Below are positions 18,036-27,011 of a stretch of DNA of 64,000 bases, in pieces. A program made the translations under genes and the position numbers. The notes beneath the pieces were generated by a model. It worked only from the letters and a program-made list of their open reading frames with translations. It was not told the DNA's origin and did no database searches. Where the stretch lies: NCBI RefSeq assembly GCF_001025155.1, contig NZ_AP012322.1:496001-560000 (forward strand). Reading direction: 5' to 3'. The DNA comes from Bifidobacterium angulatum DSM 20098 = JCM 7096. GTDB taxonomy: Bacteria; Actinomycetota; Actinomycetes; Actinomycetales; Bifidobacteriaceae. Every line of letters begins with the position of its first letter. The first letter of the stretch is position 1.

Positions 18036-18089
18036 AAAAATGTGAACAGATCACACGTATTTCGTCACATGTTGCTATTCTTGGGCTTT

Positions 18090-18506
18090 GTGAATCAAAC
18101 GGCATCACAGAACGCTGAAGAGTTTGGATTTGAACGCGGCGACATCGTGCAGGAATGGTTGTGGGATGACGACGTGGATGACTCCATCCGAGAGAAGATT
18201 GAAGAACTGACTGGCGAAGAGCTTGTCGATGAGGATTACGATTCCGCTGTAGACGGAGTAATCCTGTGGTGGCGGGATGGCGACGATGAGGATGCGCTTT
18301 CGGACACCATCGTTGACGCCTACGCCGTGCTCGGCAATGACGGGCCGTTATGGGTGCTTACCCCGAAGCCGGGGCGTCCGGGGGCGCCAAGCTCCAGCAC
18401 CGTGCAATCCGCGGCCAAGACCGCCGGCATGAATGCGGCGACTCCATTGACGGTGAGCGGCGATTGGAACGGCATTCGCCTGCGCGCCTACGGCAGGGGA
18501 AGGTGA
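18090..18506 (+). CDS. DUF3052 family protein
   Basis: A 138-residue acidic protein with the DUF3052 hallmarks: VQEWLWDDDVDDSIREKI, TGEELVDEDYDSAVDGVILWWRDGD, PLWVLTPKPGRPG, and a C-terminal SGDWNGIRLRAYGR. The family is actinobacterial and of unknown function. I favour GTG 18090, where similarity begins; GTG 18042 is also in frame. It follows the Lon-domain gene after 54 bp but has its own AT-rich upstream stretch, so operon status is uncertain. Confidence 0.85.
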   Translation: MNQTASQNAEEFGFERGDIVQEWLWDDDVDDSIREKIEELTGEELVDEDYDSAVDGVILWWRDGDDEDALSDTIVDAYAVLGNDGPLWVLTPKPGRPGAPSSSTVQSAAKTAGMNAATPLTVSGDWNGIRLRAYGRGR

Positions 18507-18518
18507 GCCGAGGCTCAC
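18503..18518 (+). terminator. Short hairpin overlapping the DUF3052 stop codon
   Basis: gtgagcc (18503-18509) and ggctcac (18512-18518) form a 7-bp stem, followed by tgtctttt. Confidence 0.5.
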
Positions 18519-18555
18519 TGTCTTTTGTGGGGTGAACGGTTTATAGACGTTATAG

Positions 18556-18579
18556 GAGCGGCCTTCGGGTCGCTCTTTT
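18556..18579 (+). terminator. Intrinsic terminator with a UUCG tetraloop
   Basis: gagcggcc, loop ttcg (18564-18567), ggtcgctc, then tttt (18576-18579). An 8-bp stem with one G-U pair closed by the highly stable UUCG loop: a textbook terminator on the plus strand. The remaining ~180 bp before the tRNA gene hold nothing I recognise. Confidence 0.85.
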
Positions 18580-18759
18580 CATATGTGGCGAAGAATGGTC
18601 GATTCGGATGTTTCGCCACGAATGGCGGTTGGTCCGGACGGGGGCGGAGGGGAGTGGCGATTCCGCTCGAAGAGGCCTCCACCTCGTATATCTCGTATAT
18701 TGTGCGTGGAATCATAAAAAGAGCCCGCCAGCCAACGCTTGACGGACCCACTGCGAATC

Positions 18760-18834
<75 letters not shown>

Positions 18835-18991
18835 GCTCTCCAATACCATAGCGTAACCCTTGACGAATGCGTGGTGAATGCGGCAAAAGGGCGGAATATA
18901 CGGCGAGTTGAGCATTCGGCATGGCATAGCGTCTCAACGCCCACGTACAGTGGAACAGAGTATGTTTGTTCCTCTAGGAGGTCGGTAGACT

Positions 18992-20617
18992 ATGGCTCAG
19001 CAGTCTGAAGCTTCAATCCCCAGGGCCGGGAAGCGCAAGTGGGGGTACGATCCCGGTCAAGTGGATGAGTTTCTGGAGCACGCACACGCGTTGTATGACG
19101 GCGATGGCGTGCAGCTGACGCAGCGCGACATCCAAAACGTTTCTTTTGACTTGACCCGAGGCGGTTACGTTATTGCGCAGGTCGACGCGGCACTGGCGCG
19201 ATTGGAGCGTGCGGTGGTCGATAAGCAGACCGCCTGCGAGATCTCCCAGCATGGCCGCGTCGCGTGGAAGGCACAGACCGAAGACCTGTATCATGACGTC
19301 GCCCGTCACGTCGGTCGCGCGAATGGCGAGCGGTTCAGCTCCGGCAAGCCGCATGTGCCGTCCTATGACCGCAAGCAGGTCGATAAGCTCGCCGATAGGA
19401 TCGTGGACAAGTGCGCGGCGGAGCTGGGCATCGACGGCATCTCCAAAGAGGATGTGAAGGGGTTCGACAAGATCACCGCGGAGGCGGTTGCCAATTCCGT
19501 GTTCACCCAGCGCAAGGGCAAGAAGGGGTATGACGAGCGTCAGGTCGATTATTTCCTGAACTCCTGCGTGCAGCTGCTGAGCCGTATCGAATCCTATGGT
19601 CGTATCTCCGACCGCATCGCCCCCAACGAGGGTGAGAAATCCGAAGTGCCGGCTATGGCGGCTGTCGCCCCGGCCGTTTCCGCGGCTGCGGCCGGCACGG
19701 ACGCGCCGCTGATCTCCGCAGACGCCCAATTCCAGTCCGCGGTCAGCGAATTGTTGAACACTCCGGAACCCACCTCGGTGAGCACCGGCGACAGCTTCAG
19801 CGAAGTCAGCCAGGCCGAGCAGAGCCTCTTCTCCCAGCCTGTGCAGCAGTCCATATTCGACCAGGCGGCGGAACCGGTGCAGTCTGCCGGCAATGTTTCC
19901 ACGTCGAGCATCTTCCCTGCTCAGGGTTCGGACGAGAACAACACGGCGATTCCGCCATCCTTTGCACCGCCAGTCGTCAACACCGATCATGCCGAGGCTG
20001 CGGCTGCGCAATCGCAGCAGCAGATGGCCGACGAGCCGAGCGCGACTTCCTCCGCTTCGATATTCGCCCCTGCCGAGTCCGTCAATCCGATTCCGCAGCA
20101 GGAACGCACACCGCTGCCGTCCTTCGAGCCGGCCGCGCAGTCGCATCCGGTCGAAGCCCCGGCTGTGGAAGCGCCTGCGGCATTCGCGCCGTCTTCCGCG
20201 GCCCCGGAGCCCTTCGCTCCGGCACCCGATTCCATATTCGCACCGCCACGCCAGACGGCACCGGCCCCGACAGGCACGACGGCACCGGCTGCACAGCCCA
20301 CCCGCGTCAACGCTTCACTGGCCTCCCTGGCGCATATGGCCGAGGTCTCCCAGGAGCTCCCCAGGATCGAAGAGAAAAGCTTCGTGCCCAAGGTGCCGAG
20401 TCTTGATGCCCCCAGCCCGTTCGCGTCCACATCGTTCCCAAGCTTCGCGCCCGCCGGGGATGAAACCCCGCAGACCGTTCACCAGAACGATGATGGCAAT
20501 GGCGGCAACGGTGCCGACGGCACCGACAATGGCGTGAAATTCGATTTCACCTTCCCCGGCGCCGATATTCCCGATCTGTCGTTCCCGACTTTCGACAACG
20601 AAAAGAAAGAGCAGTGA
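18992..20617 (+). CDS. DivIVA-domain protein with a long Ala/Pro-rich tail
   Basis: A 541-residue cytoplasmic protein. The N-terminal ~210 residues carry three related DivIVA-like segments: KWGYDPGQVDEFLEHAHALY (17-36), PSYDRKQVDKLADRI (about 122-136) and KGYDERQVDYFLNSCVQLLSRI (about 180-201). The first and third match the short repeat seen in actinobacterial DivIVA-domain proteins. Residues ~215-541 are disordered, rich in Ala, Pro, Ser and Gln. A strong ribosome site (aggaggt) precedes ATG 18992. It lacks the long coiled coil of Wag31. A role in polar growth or septation is an inference; the stop overlaps dxr. Confidence 0.78.
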   Translation: MAQQSEASIPRAGKRKWGYDPGQVDEFLEHAHALYDGDGVQLTQRDIQNVSFDLTRGGYVIAQVDAALARLERAVVDKQTACEISQHGRVAWKAQTEDLYHDVARHVGRANGERFSSGKPHVPSYDRKQVDKLADRIVDKCAAELGIDGISKEDVKGFDKITAEAVANSVFTQRKGKKGYDERQVDYFLNSCVQLLSRIESYGRISDRIAPNEGEKSEVPAMAAVAPAVSAAAAGTDAPLISADAQFQSAVSELLNTPEPTSVSTGDSFSEVSQAEQSLFSQPVQQSIFDQAAEPVQSAGNVSTSSIFPAQGSDENNTAIPPSFAPPVVNTDHAEAAAAQSQQQMADEPSATSSASIFAPAESVNPIPQQERTPLPSFEPAAQSHPVEAPAVEAPAAFAPSSAAPEPFAPAPDSIFAPPRQTAPAPTGTTAPAAQPTRVNASLASLAHMAEVSQELPRIEEKSFVPKVPSLDAPSPFASTSFPSFAPAGDETPQTVHQNDDGNGGNGADGTDNGVKFDFTFPGADIPDLSFPTFDNEKKEQ

Positions 20618-21801
20618 TTCACAGCAATACCGTGGTCGTTCTTGGGTCCACCGGCTCCATCGGCACTCAAGGGCTTGACGTTATCTCCAGACATCCGGAA
20701 CGTTTCACCGTAAGCGGTTTGGCCGCGGGCGGCGCCCATATCGAGCTGCTTGCCCAGCAGGCCGCGCAATTCCACGTTCCATTGGTCGCGGTGTTCGACA
20801 GGCAGGCCGCCAAGCCGCTGCGCGAGGCGCTTGACCAGGCGGGAGCCCACGGCACCCAGATTCAGGCGGGTCCTGAAGCGGTAATCGGATTGGCCGGTTC
20901 CGGAGCCGACGTGGTGTTGAACGGCATTACCGGTTCCATCGGCTTGGAGCCTTCCATTGCGGCGCTGCAGGCAGGATCCCAGCTGGCTCTTGCCAATAAG
21001 GAATCCGTTGTGGCTGGCGGTCATCTGCTGTTCGGCGCGCAGATTCGCGACCGGCAGATCAATCCCGTCGACTCCGAGCATTCCGCCATCTGGCAGTCCT
21101 TGCGTTCCGGCACGCATGCCGAAGTGTCCAAGCTTATCGTCACGGCATCCGGCGGCCCGTTCCGAGGCTGGAAGCGCGATCAGATGACCGATATCACACC
21201 CGAGCAGGCGCTGAACCACCCGACCTGGCATATGGGACCGGTGGTCACCATCAATTCGTCCACCTTGATGAACAAGGGTTTGGAGGTCATCGAGGCAAGC
21301 CGTCTGTTCGATATTCCGCCGGATCGCATCGAAGTGACCGTGCACCCGCAGTCCATCGTGCATTCCATGGTGGAATTCGTCGACGGCGCCACCATCAGCC
21401 AGGCATCGCCGCCCGACATGCGTCTGCCTATCGCGCTCGGTCTGTCCGCGCCGGACCGTCTGGGCGATGTCGCCGCGGCATGCGACTGGACCAAAGCCGC
21501 GCAGTGGACCTTCGAGCCGTTGGACGATGAGGCGTTCCCCGCGGTCTCCCTTGCCCGGCATTGCCTTGCCGCTTCGGAGAAGCATACCGCCGTGCTGAAC
21601 GCGGCCAATGAACAGGCTGTGCACGCTTTTCTCGATCATCGTTTGCCATATCTGGGCATTGTGGACACGGTCAAGGCCGTGCTCGACGCGATGGACGGCG
21701 AACTGCGTGGCGCCCCGCTGTTCAAGGACGTGGAGGAAATGGGTCAAGTCGAGCGGGAAGCTCGACGCCGTGCCGATGATTTGATAAACCGTCAACAGTG
21801 A
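20614..21801 (+). CDS. dxr: 1-deoxy-D-xylulose 5-phosphate reductoisomerase
   Basis: A 395-residue DXR, the first committed MEP-pathway enzyme, using NADPH. The Rossmann motif VLGSTGSIGTQGLDV is at residues 8-22; the metal/substrate region has NPVDSEHSAIWQ and ASGGPFRGW; also HPTWHMGPVVTINSSTLMNKGLEVIEA. Starts at GTG 20614, overlapping the preceding stop by 4 nt (GTGA), so it is translationally coupled to the DivIVA-like gene. ispG follows. Confidence 0.95.
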   Translation: MIHSNTVVVLGSTGSIGTQGLDVISRHPERFTVSGLAAGGAHIELLAQQAAQFHVPLVAVFDRQAAKPLREALDQAGAHGTQIQAGPEAVIGLAGSGADVVLNGITGSIGLEPSIAALQAGSQLALANKESVVAGGHLLFGAQIRDRQINPVDSEHSAIWQSLRSGTHAEVSKLIVTASGGPFRGWKRDQMTDITPEQALNHPTWHMGPVVTINSSTLMNKGLEVIEASRLFDIPPDRIEVTVHPQSIVHSMVEFVDGATISQASPPDMRLPIALGLSAPDRLGDVAAACDWTKAAQWTFEPLDDEAFPAVSLARHCLAASEKHTAVLNAANEQAVHAFLDHRLPYLGIVDTVKAVLDAMDGELRGAPLFKDVEEMGQVEREARRRADDLINRQQ

Positions 21802-21873
21802 CTGGATGCAGGTGAGCGAACTCTGCATCTGGAATTGTTCGTCATCGTCAAGAATTGCGAGTAGAAGAAACCT

Positions 21874-23076
21874 ATGGCAGAAATCGAAAAGCCGTTCCGC
21901 CCGACCGGCGACCCCATTGCCCTGACCAGTGAAAGCCCGTTGCATCCGCGCCGCACATCCCGCCGCATTATGGTCGGCCCGGTGCCGGTTGGTGGCGGAG
22001 CGCCGATTTCCGTACAATCCATGACCAATACGGTCACTGCCGATGTTCCCGCCACGTTGCGGCAGATTGCCGAGCTCACCGCGGCGGGCTGCGATATCGT
22101 CAGAGTCGCGGTGCCTAGTCAGGATGATGCCGACGCATTGCCGGAAATCTGCGCGAAGTCGCCGATTCCGGTGATCGCCGATATTCATTTCCAAAGCAAA
22201 TACGTGTTCCAGGCCATCGATGCCGGCTGTGCAGCGGTACGCGTGAACCCGGGCAACATCCGCAAGTTCGATGAGGTCGGCCCGTCCATCTGCAAGGCCG
22301 CGACGGATGCCGGCATCTCCCTGCGCATCGGCGTGAACGCCGGTTCGCTCGACAAGGAACTGTATGCCAAATACGGTGGCCCGACCCCCGAAGCCCTGGT
22401 CGCATCGGCGCTGAAGGAAGCGCACATGTTCGAGGACGTAGGCTTCCACGATTTCAAAATCTCGGTGAAGCACCACGATGTCATCACCATGGTGCAGACC
22501 TATCGACTGCTCGCATCCAAAGGCGACTGGCCGTTGCATCTCGGCGTGACCGAGGCAGGGCCGGCTTGGCAGGGCACCATCAAATCCTGTCTGGCGTTCG
22601 GCGCGCTGCTTGCCGAAGGTATTGGCGACACCATCCGCGTTTCGCTGTCCGCACCTCCCGTCGAAGAGGTGAAGGTCGGTTGCAAACTGCTCGAATACAT
22701 GGGATTGCGCCCACGCAAGTTCGACATCATCTCCTGCCCGAGCTGCGGCCGTGCACAGGTGGATGTGATTCAGCTCGCCTCCGCCGTGACCGAAGGGTTG
22801 AAGGATGTGACCGCGCCGATTCGCGTGGCTGTGATGGGATGCATCGTCAACGGCCCAGGCGAGGCGCGCGAAGCCGATTTGGGTGTGGCCTCCGGCAATG
22901 GCAAGGGGCAGATCTTCATCAAGGGCAAGGTGATCGAAACCGTGCCTGAAGACCAGATTGTTGAGACGCTCCTGAACAAGGCGCAGGAAATCGCGGCGCA
23001 AATGGAAGCGGACGGCCAGGTTCCGGTCAATTCCACCGGTCCGGTCGTGGTACCCATCCAGAATCCCGGGCACTGA
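21874..23076 (+). CDS. ispG: 4-hydroxy-3-methylbut-2-enyl diphosphate synthase (IspG/GcpE)
   Basis: A 400-residue IspG, a penultimate MEP-pathway enzyme converting MEcPP to HMBPP with a [4Fe-4S] cluster. Cluster ligands are visible: Cys288 and Cys291 (SCPSCGR) and Cys323 ([12 protein letters not shown]), with Glu330 of the GPGEA motif. The N-terminal TIM-barrel part has [10 protein letters not shown] and RVNPGNI. It lies 72 bp after dxr on the same strand, as in many actinobacteria. Confidence 0.95.
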   Translation: MAEIEKPFRPTGDPIALTSESPLHPRRTSRRIMVGPVPVGGGAPISVQSMTNTVTADVPATLRQIAELTAAGCDIVRVAVPSQDDADALPEICAKSPIPVIADIHFQSKYVFQAIDAGCAAVRVNPGNIRKFDEVGPSICKAATDAGISLRIGVNAGSLDKELYAKYGGPTPEALVASALKEAHMFEDVGFHDFKISVKHHDVITMVQTYRLLASKGDWPLHLGVTEAGPAWQGTIKSCLAFGALLAEGIGDTIRVSLSAPPVEEVKVGCKLLEYMGLRPRKFDIISCPSCGRAQVDVIQLASAVTEGLKDVTAPIRVAVMGCIVNGPGEAREADLGVASGNGKGQIFIKGKVIETVPEDQIVETLLNKAQEIAAQMEADGQVPVNSTGPVVVPIQNPGH

Positions 23077-23119
23077 CGGCGCAGCGGACCGTACGGCATC
23101 GGTTACGTTCGCTTTTACC

Positions 23120-23153
23120 CCCCTCCAATCCGGCATGAGCCAGGTTGGAGGGG
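23120..23153 (+). promoter_or_regulatory. Hairpin that masks the ribosome site of the next gene, or ispG terminator
   Basis: cccctccaa (23120-23128) pairs perfectly with ttggagggg (23145-23153), and the 16-nt loop can pair further (ggc with gcc). The right arm contains the ggagggg ribosome site of ATG 23163. It may end ispG transcription (tail ctcttta) and also limit translation of read-through RNA. Confidence 0.6.
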
Positions 23154-23162
23154 CTCTTTACA

Positions 23163-24941
23163 ATGAAACCTGTGTTGAACAGCAGTCAAGCATCAGATAT
23201 GCGCTCCCGGCCTTGGACGATAGGGCACCGGATTGCAGTTGGCCTGCCGATCGTCATCGTGATGATGGGATTGCTGATTGGCATATCCAGTCTCACCACC
23301 GTGCCATGGAACAATAATCCGACCGGTCAGACCATTGCCTCGCTGACGAATGACACCGCAGTCACATTCGCTTCGGCGGACGGCGGCAACGCCGATCTGA
23401 GCAAGCCTGGCGACTATAAGGTCGCGGAGCGTGCGCTCAGCATTACGGTGGATCGCAACGGCAGACAGATCGGCGGCGCGCGTGCCGTGAAAGTCGATGA
23501 AAGCGCCGACGGCACATGGCAGGTAAACGGCAAAGGCAAAGACTGCAAACAGACCATTACCGTACTGATCCGTGAGCCCGTCGGGGCGACCGGCGCACGC
23601 CCGGGGGCAGTGTTCATGCATGGCGCGGGATTCGGCACCGCCTATAACTCCTTCGGCGATGTGGCGCAGACGCTCGCCTCGGCAGGATTGGTCACCGCCG
23701 TGATCGACAAGCCGGTATGGGACACCACCGACGTGAATCGCGACTACCCGGCTTCGGCCCGCGTCTATGACGATGTGGTCAACCTGCTTCGTGGAATGGA
23801 CAACGTCGACGCCGCCAACGTCGGCATCTACGCCACATCCGAATCCACATGGATCTCGCAATACCTGCTGAGGGACGATCCCGACATCGCATTCCAGGTG
23901 CTGCTCAGCCCCATGGTGTTCAGTCCACGCGAATCATTGGGTTTCTTCGTTTCGCAGGATTTTGCGTTGGCCGGGGCGAATGAAGGGTACCAGTCGATTG
24001 TGCGCCGGGTGTTCAGCGCGGACACCGCGATGCTCGGATTGACGAATTTCGACCTCGACCTTCCCGAATCGAACGCCTACTCGATTCCGACGCTTGTAGC
24101 CTACGGTTCCAAGGATGTGATGACCGCACAGGTCGAAGGCGTCAAGCGCATATTCGCCAAAGCGCACGAAGCCGGCAACTGGGATGTGACCGTACGCAGC
24201 TACCCGGTGGCCAACCATGTGCTCAGACTCGGCGACGAGGCCCAAACGGGAACCCTGCTCGCCGACGAATACCTTACCGATATGACCGCATGGGTGGAAG
24301 GCACGGTGAACGGGTTGGACCAGACCAGCGAACGCGTGGCCGGCAACTCCATCTTCCAATCCATCGCCGTACCGCAGGAACTGCAACCCAGACGCGCCGG
24401 AACCGTATACGGGATCATATTGCATGTCAGCATGCTGCTTCTGCTGGCAGTCACCGGCATCATGTGGCTGATCGCGCTGGCGCGTTGGATTCGAGGGCGT
24501 ATGTCCGGTACGCGTCATCCGCTGGGATTCGCCCATCGACTCGACAACGCGCTGATCATACTCACCGCGACCACGGTCGGCACATTACTGCTGTTCATAG
24601 CGGGACTGTCCCAGGTGATTATGGCAGTGGTGCACCTGGCGTGGGGCGCGGCATCCACCGACGACCCGGGTATGATCGGCTGGAGCTGGCCGGTGATCAA
24701 AGCGGTGTGCGCATTCGTTGTGCTGGCATGGTCGCTTGTATTCACGCGTCTGATCGAAGCGGCCTGGCGCCAAGGCATATTGCGTTGGCCGTTGCGGGGC
24801 GAACCCATTCGCAGAATGGTGCGTGGCGAGGAACCGGTAATCGCCTCGACCCGGTTCGCACGTGTGCTGTTCTGGCTGACCTTCGCAACGATGATGTACA
24901 TCCTGTTCTTCTTCGCCTTCTGGGGTCTGTTCGTATACTAG
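23163..24941 (+). CDS. Membrane-anchored alpha/beta-hydrolase-fold protein
   Basis: A 592-residue membrane protein. One N-terminal membrane segment (about residues 24-45), then an extracytoplasmic region with an alpha/beta-hydrolase pattern: VFMHGAGFGTAYNSFGDVAQ (oxyanion region), ATSESTWISQ with the likely nucleophile Ser, DLPESNAYSIPTLVAYGSKDV and ANHVLRLGDE with the likely His. The last ~190 residues hold four or five membrane segments. The nearest idea is a dienelactone-hydrolase/esterase-like domain facing outward; substrate unknown. The start at ATG 23163 follows ggagggg. Ends 11 bp before recO. Confidence 0.72.
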   Translation: MKPVLNSSQASDMRSRPWTIGHRIAVGLPIVIVMMGLLIGISSLTTVPWNNNPTGQTIASLTNDTAVTFASADGGNADLSKPGDYKVAERALSITVDRNGRQIGGARAVKVDESADGTWQVNGKGKDCKQTITVLIREPVGATGARPGAVFMHGAGFGTAYNSFGDVAQTLASAGLVTAVIDKPVWDTTDVNRDYPASARVYDDVVNLLRGMDNVDAANVGIYATSESTWISQYLLRDDPDIAFQVLLSPMVFSPRESLGFFVSQDFALAGANEGYQSIVRRVFSADTAMLGLTNFDLDLPESNAYSIPTLVAYGSKDVMTAQVEGVKRIFAKAHEAGNWDVTVRSYPVANHVLRLGDEAQTGTLLADEYLTDMTAWVEGTVNGLDQTSERVAGNSIFQSIAVPQELQPRRAGTVYGIILHVSMLLLLAVTGIMWLIALARWIRGRMSGTRHPLGFAHRLDNALIILTATTVGTLLLFIAGLSQVIMAVVHLAWGAASTDDPGMIGWSWPVIKAVCAFVVLAWSLVFTRLIEAAWRQGILRWPLRGEPIRRMVRGEEPVIASTRFARVLFWLTFATMMYILFFFAFWGLFVY

Positions 24942-24952
24942 GGGAGCGAATC

Positions 24953-25675
24953 ATGGCTTTATATCATGATGAAGGCGTGGTGTTGCGTACCGCCAAACTC
25001 GGCGAGGCCGATCGCATCATCACATTGCTTACCCGCGATCACGGCAAGGTGCGCGCCGTCGCCAAAGGCGTGCGAAGGGCTAAATCACGCTTCGGAGGCA
25101 GACTCGAACCGTTCATGCGAGTGGATGTGCTTATCGCCGAAGGGCGCACGCTGGACACGATTTCGCAGGTCGAATCCATATCCGCTTATGCCGGGCCGAT
25201 CTGCGCCGACTACGACTCCTATACCGCGGCCAACGTTATCGCCGAGACCGCGGACAAACTCGCATCGGCCGAAAACGAGCGTGTCACCGCGCAATACCGT
25301 CTGCTTGCCGGAGCGTTGAACGCGTTGGCCACGCATGCGCACGGCCCCGAACTCATTTCGGCATCCTATGTGATGCGTGCGCTGTCACTTGCGGGTTGGA
25401 CCCCGCGACTCGCTTCATGCATGGTGTGCGACAGCCGTGAGATCACGCATTTCTCCGTACCGGACGGCGGTGCGTTATGTGCCACGCACCATACGCCGCG
25501 TTCGGAACCGATCCCATTGCCAGTCCGCGCTGAATTGGAAGCCCTGATGAACGGCGACTGGCGCGAACTCGAGGGGGTGCGCGAGCCGATGCCGCAAACG
25601 CGTGCGATCATCGAGGAATGGGCCGAATACTATCTTGAACGGCCGTTACGTTCACTGCGTGTCATGGGAGCATGA
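24953..25675 (+). CDS. recO: DNA repair protein RecO
   Basis: A 240-residue RecO, which with RecR loads RecA at SSB-coated gaps. The N-terminal OB fold begins YHDEGVVLRTAKLGEADRII, followed by KGVRRAKSRFGGRLEPF. The C-terminal zinc site is partly visible: CMVCDSREITHF then ALCATHH. Ribosome site ggggag before ATG 24953. It probably shares a transcript with the preceding hydrolase and with uppS. Confidence 0.94.
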   Translation: MALYHDEGVVLRTAKLGEADRIITLLTRDHGKVRAVAKGVRRAKSRFGGRLEPFMRVDVLIAEGRTLDTISQVESISAYAGPICADYDSYTAANVIAETADKLASAENERVTAQYRLLAGALNALATHAHGPELISASYVMRALSLAGWTPRLASCMVCDSREITHFSVPDGGALCATHHTPRSEPIPLPVRAELEALMNGDWRELEGVREPMPQTRAIIEEWAEYYLERPLRSLRVMGA

Positions 25676-25735
25676 ACATGGCTGCTGCCGCTGCTGGCGC
25701 TGTTCGTTCCGTTGGGCTTGCTACATTGGGGGATT

Positions 25736-26527
25736 ATGGCTTTTGAAAACGTCGACTACACTTCGCTGAGCATTCCGGCAGCGCCTTTTTCCGATCCTTC
25801 GCGTATTCCTGATTTCCCCAAGAACAAAGTTCCACGCCATGTGGGCGTGATCATGGACGGTAACGGCCGTTGGGCCCAGCAGCGTGGCCTGATTCGCACC
25901 GATGGGCATCAGGCCGCGGAACCGGTGGTATTCGACACGATCGCTGGTGCCATCGAGGCTGGCGTGCGTTACCTGTCGTTGTATACGTTCTCCACTGAAA
26001 ACTGGAAGCGCAGCCCGCAGGAGGTGCGTTTCCTTATGGGCTTCTCGCGCGACATCATCCATCGCCGCGTCGATCAGATGAACGAATGGGGTGTGCGCGT
26101 GCGTTGGTCCGGGCGCCGTCCGAAGCTGTGGAAGTCCGTGATCGACGAGCTGGAAGTGGCGCAGGAGAAGACCAAGAAGAACAAGACCATCGACGTGGTG
26201 TTCTGCCTGAACTACGGTGGCCGCGCCGAAATTGCGGACGCCTGTGCCGCGATTGCGCGAGAGGTGCGTGACGGCAAGATCTCCGGCGATCGTGTGACGG
26301 AGAAGATGATTGCCGAGCACCTGTACAATCCGGATATTCCCGATTGCGATCTGGTGATCCGTACGTCCGGCGAACAACGCACCTCCAACTTCCTGCCGTG
26401 GGAGGCGGCCTACGCCGAACTTGATTTCGTGCCCGAACTGTTCCCGGATTGCGGCCGTGAGGTGCTGTGGCGCTCCATCGACCATTACGTCCACCGTGAT
26501 CGCAGATTCGGCGGCGTGAAGAAGTGA
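25736..26527 (+). CDS. uppS: Isoprenyl (undecaprenyl) diphosphate synthase
   Basis: A 263-residue cis-prenyltransferase making the long polyprenyl diphosphate carrier for cell-wall synthesis. Signature motifs: HVGVIMDGNGRWAQQRGL with catalytic Asp41, FSTENWKRS, and RTSGEQRTSNFLPWEAAYAEL. Start at ATG 25736; the 60 bp after recO codes for nothing else. The recO-uppS order is common in actinobacteria. A terminator follows. Confidence 0.94.
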   Translation: MAFENVDYTSLSIPAAPFSDPSRIPDFPKNKVPRHVGVIMDGNGRWAQQRGLIRTDGHQAAEPVVFDTIAGAIEAGVRYLSLYTFSTENWKRSPQEVRFLMGFSRDIIHRRVDQMNEWGVRVRWSGRRPKLWKSVIDELEVAQEKTKKNKTIDVVFCLNYGGRAEIADACAAIAREVRDGKISGDRVTEKMIAEHLYNPDIPDCDLVIRTSGEQRTSNFLPWEAAYAELDFVPELFPDCGREVLWRSIDHYVHRDRRFGGVKK

Positions 26528-26541
26528 TATAACACTGCCGG

Positions 26542-26580
26542 CGGGCGGCTGATGCGTTTCGACGCGTCGCCGCCCGTTTG
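26542..26580 (+). terminator. Terminator after uppS
   Basis: Arm cgggcggctgatgcg (26542-26556) pairs with cgcgtcgccgcccg (26562-26575), with one bulge, and is followed by tttgtta. Confidence 0.8.
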
Positions 26581-26639
26581 TTATGTCCGCTTGTATCGCT
26601 TGTGCTCGCTCGTACCTTCGCCTGTATTCACCCATATCT

Positions 26640-26760
26640 TCTCTGTTTTCCTTTGTTCTTCTCTGTCCTTCTCTGTCCTTCTCTGTCCTCTCGTTCTTGT
26701 CCGTTCTCATCTCTCAGTCCCGCCATCTGTCCCCGTCTCCCTGTCTGTTCCCTGCCATCC
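26640..26760. repeat. Pyrimidine-rich tract with 10-bp tandem repeats
   Basis: The plus strand is nearly all C and T. Three exact 10-bp units, ttctctgtcc, are at 26659-26668, 26669-26678 and 26679-26688, with degenerate copies on both sides. No coding sense in either strand. It occupies the middle of the 484-bp gap between uppS and the AbiEi-like gene. Confidence 0.8.
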
Positions 26761-26820
26761 TGCTCAGCACTCAACTTCAGCATCCAATCCCGTCCGCACA
26801 CAATCCGTACATTCGCTCCC

Positions 26821-26940
26821 ACTGGGCGGTTCATTTGGACGAAATCGGGCAATTGACTACCCATCTGGACGAAATCGGGGCCGAATTCGTCCATTTCGAC
26901 CACCCAATCACGGATTTCGTCCGAATGAACCGCACAGCCA
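26821..26940. repeat. Nested palindromic element, copy A (GGACGAAATC family)
   Basis: Four ~20-bp units in the order + + - -. Outer arms 26826-26846 and 26913-26933 pair with one mismatch (gcggttcatttgg then acgaaatc). Inner units are ctggacgaaatcgg (about 26865-26879) and ccgaattcgtcc (26881-26892). The right half (about 26877-26938) is a direct repeat of the right half of copy B at 28025-28087, about 85% identical by eye. Confidence 0.85.
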
Positions 26941-27011
26941 TGCAACGCATCCGCGCATCCGATCACCAACGCGACTTGTTCTCGGGCAAGGCAAACGTTT
27001 AGACTGCGCAA

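Noticed and set aside
20479..23136. An 885-codon open frame on the minus strand opposite dxr and ispG
   Set aside because: It is antisense to two certain genes and arises from high GC at third codon positions; no family resemblance and no ribosome site.
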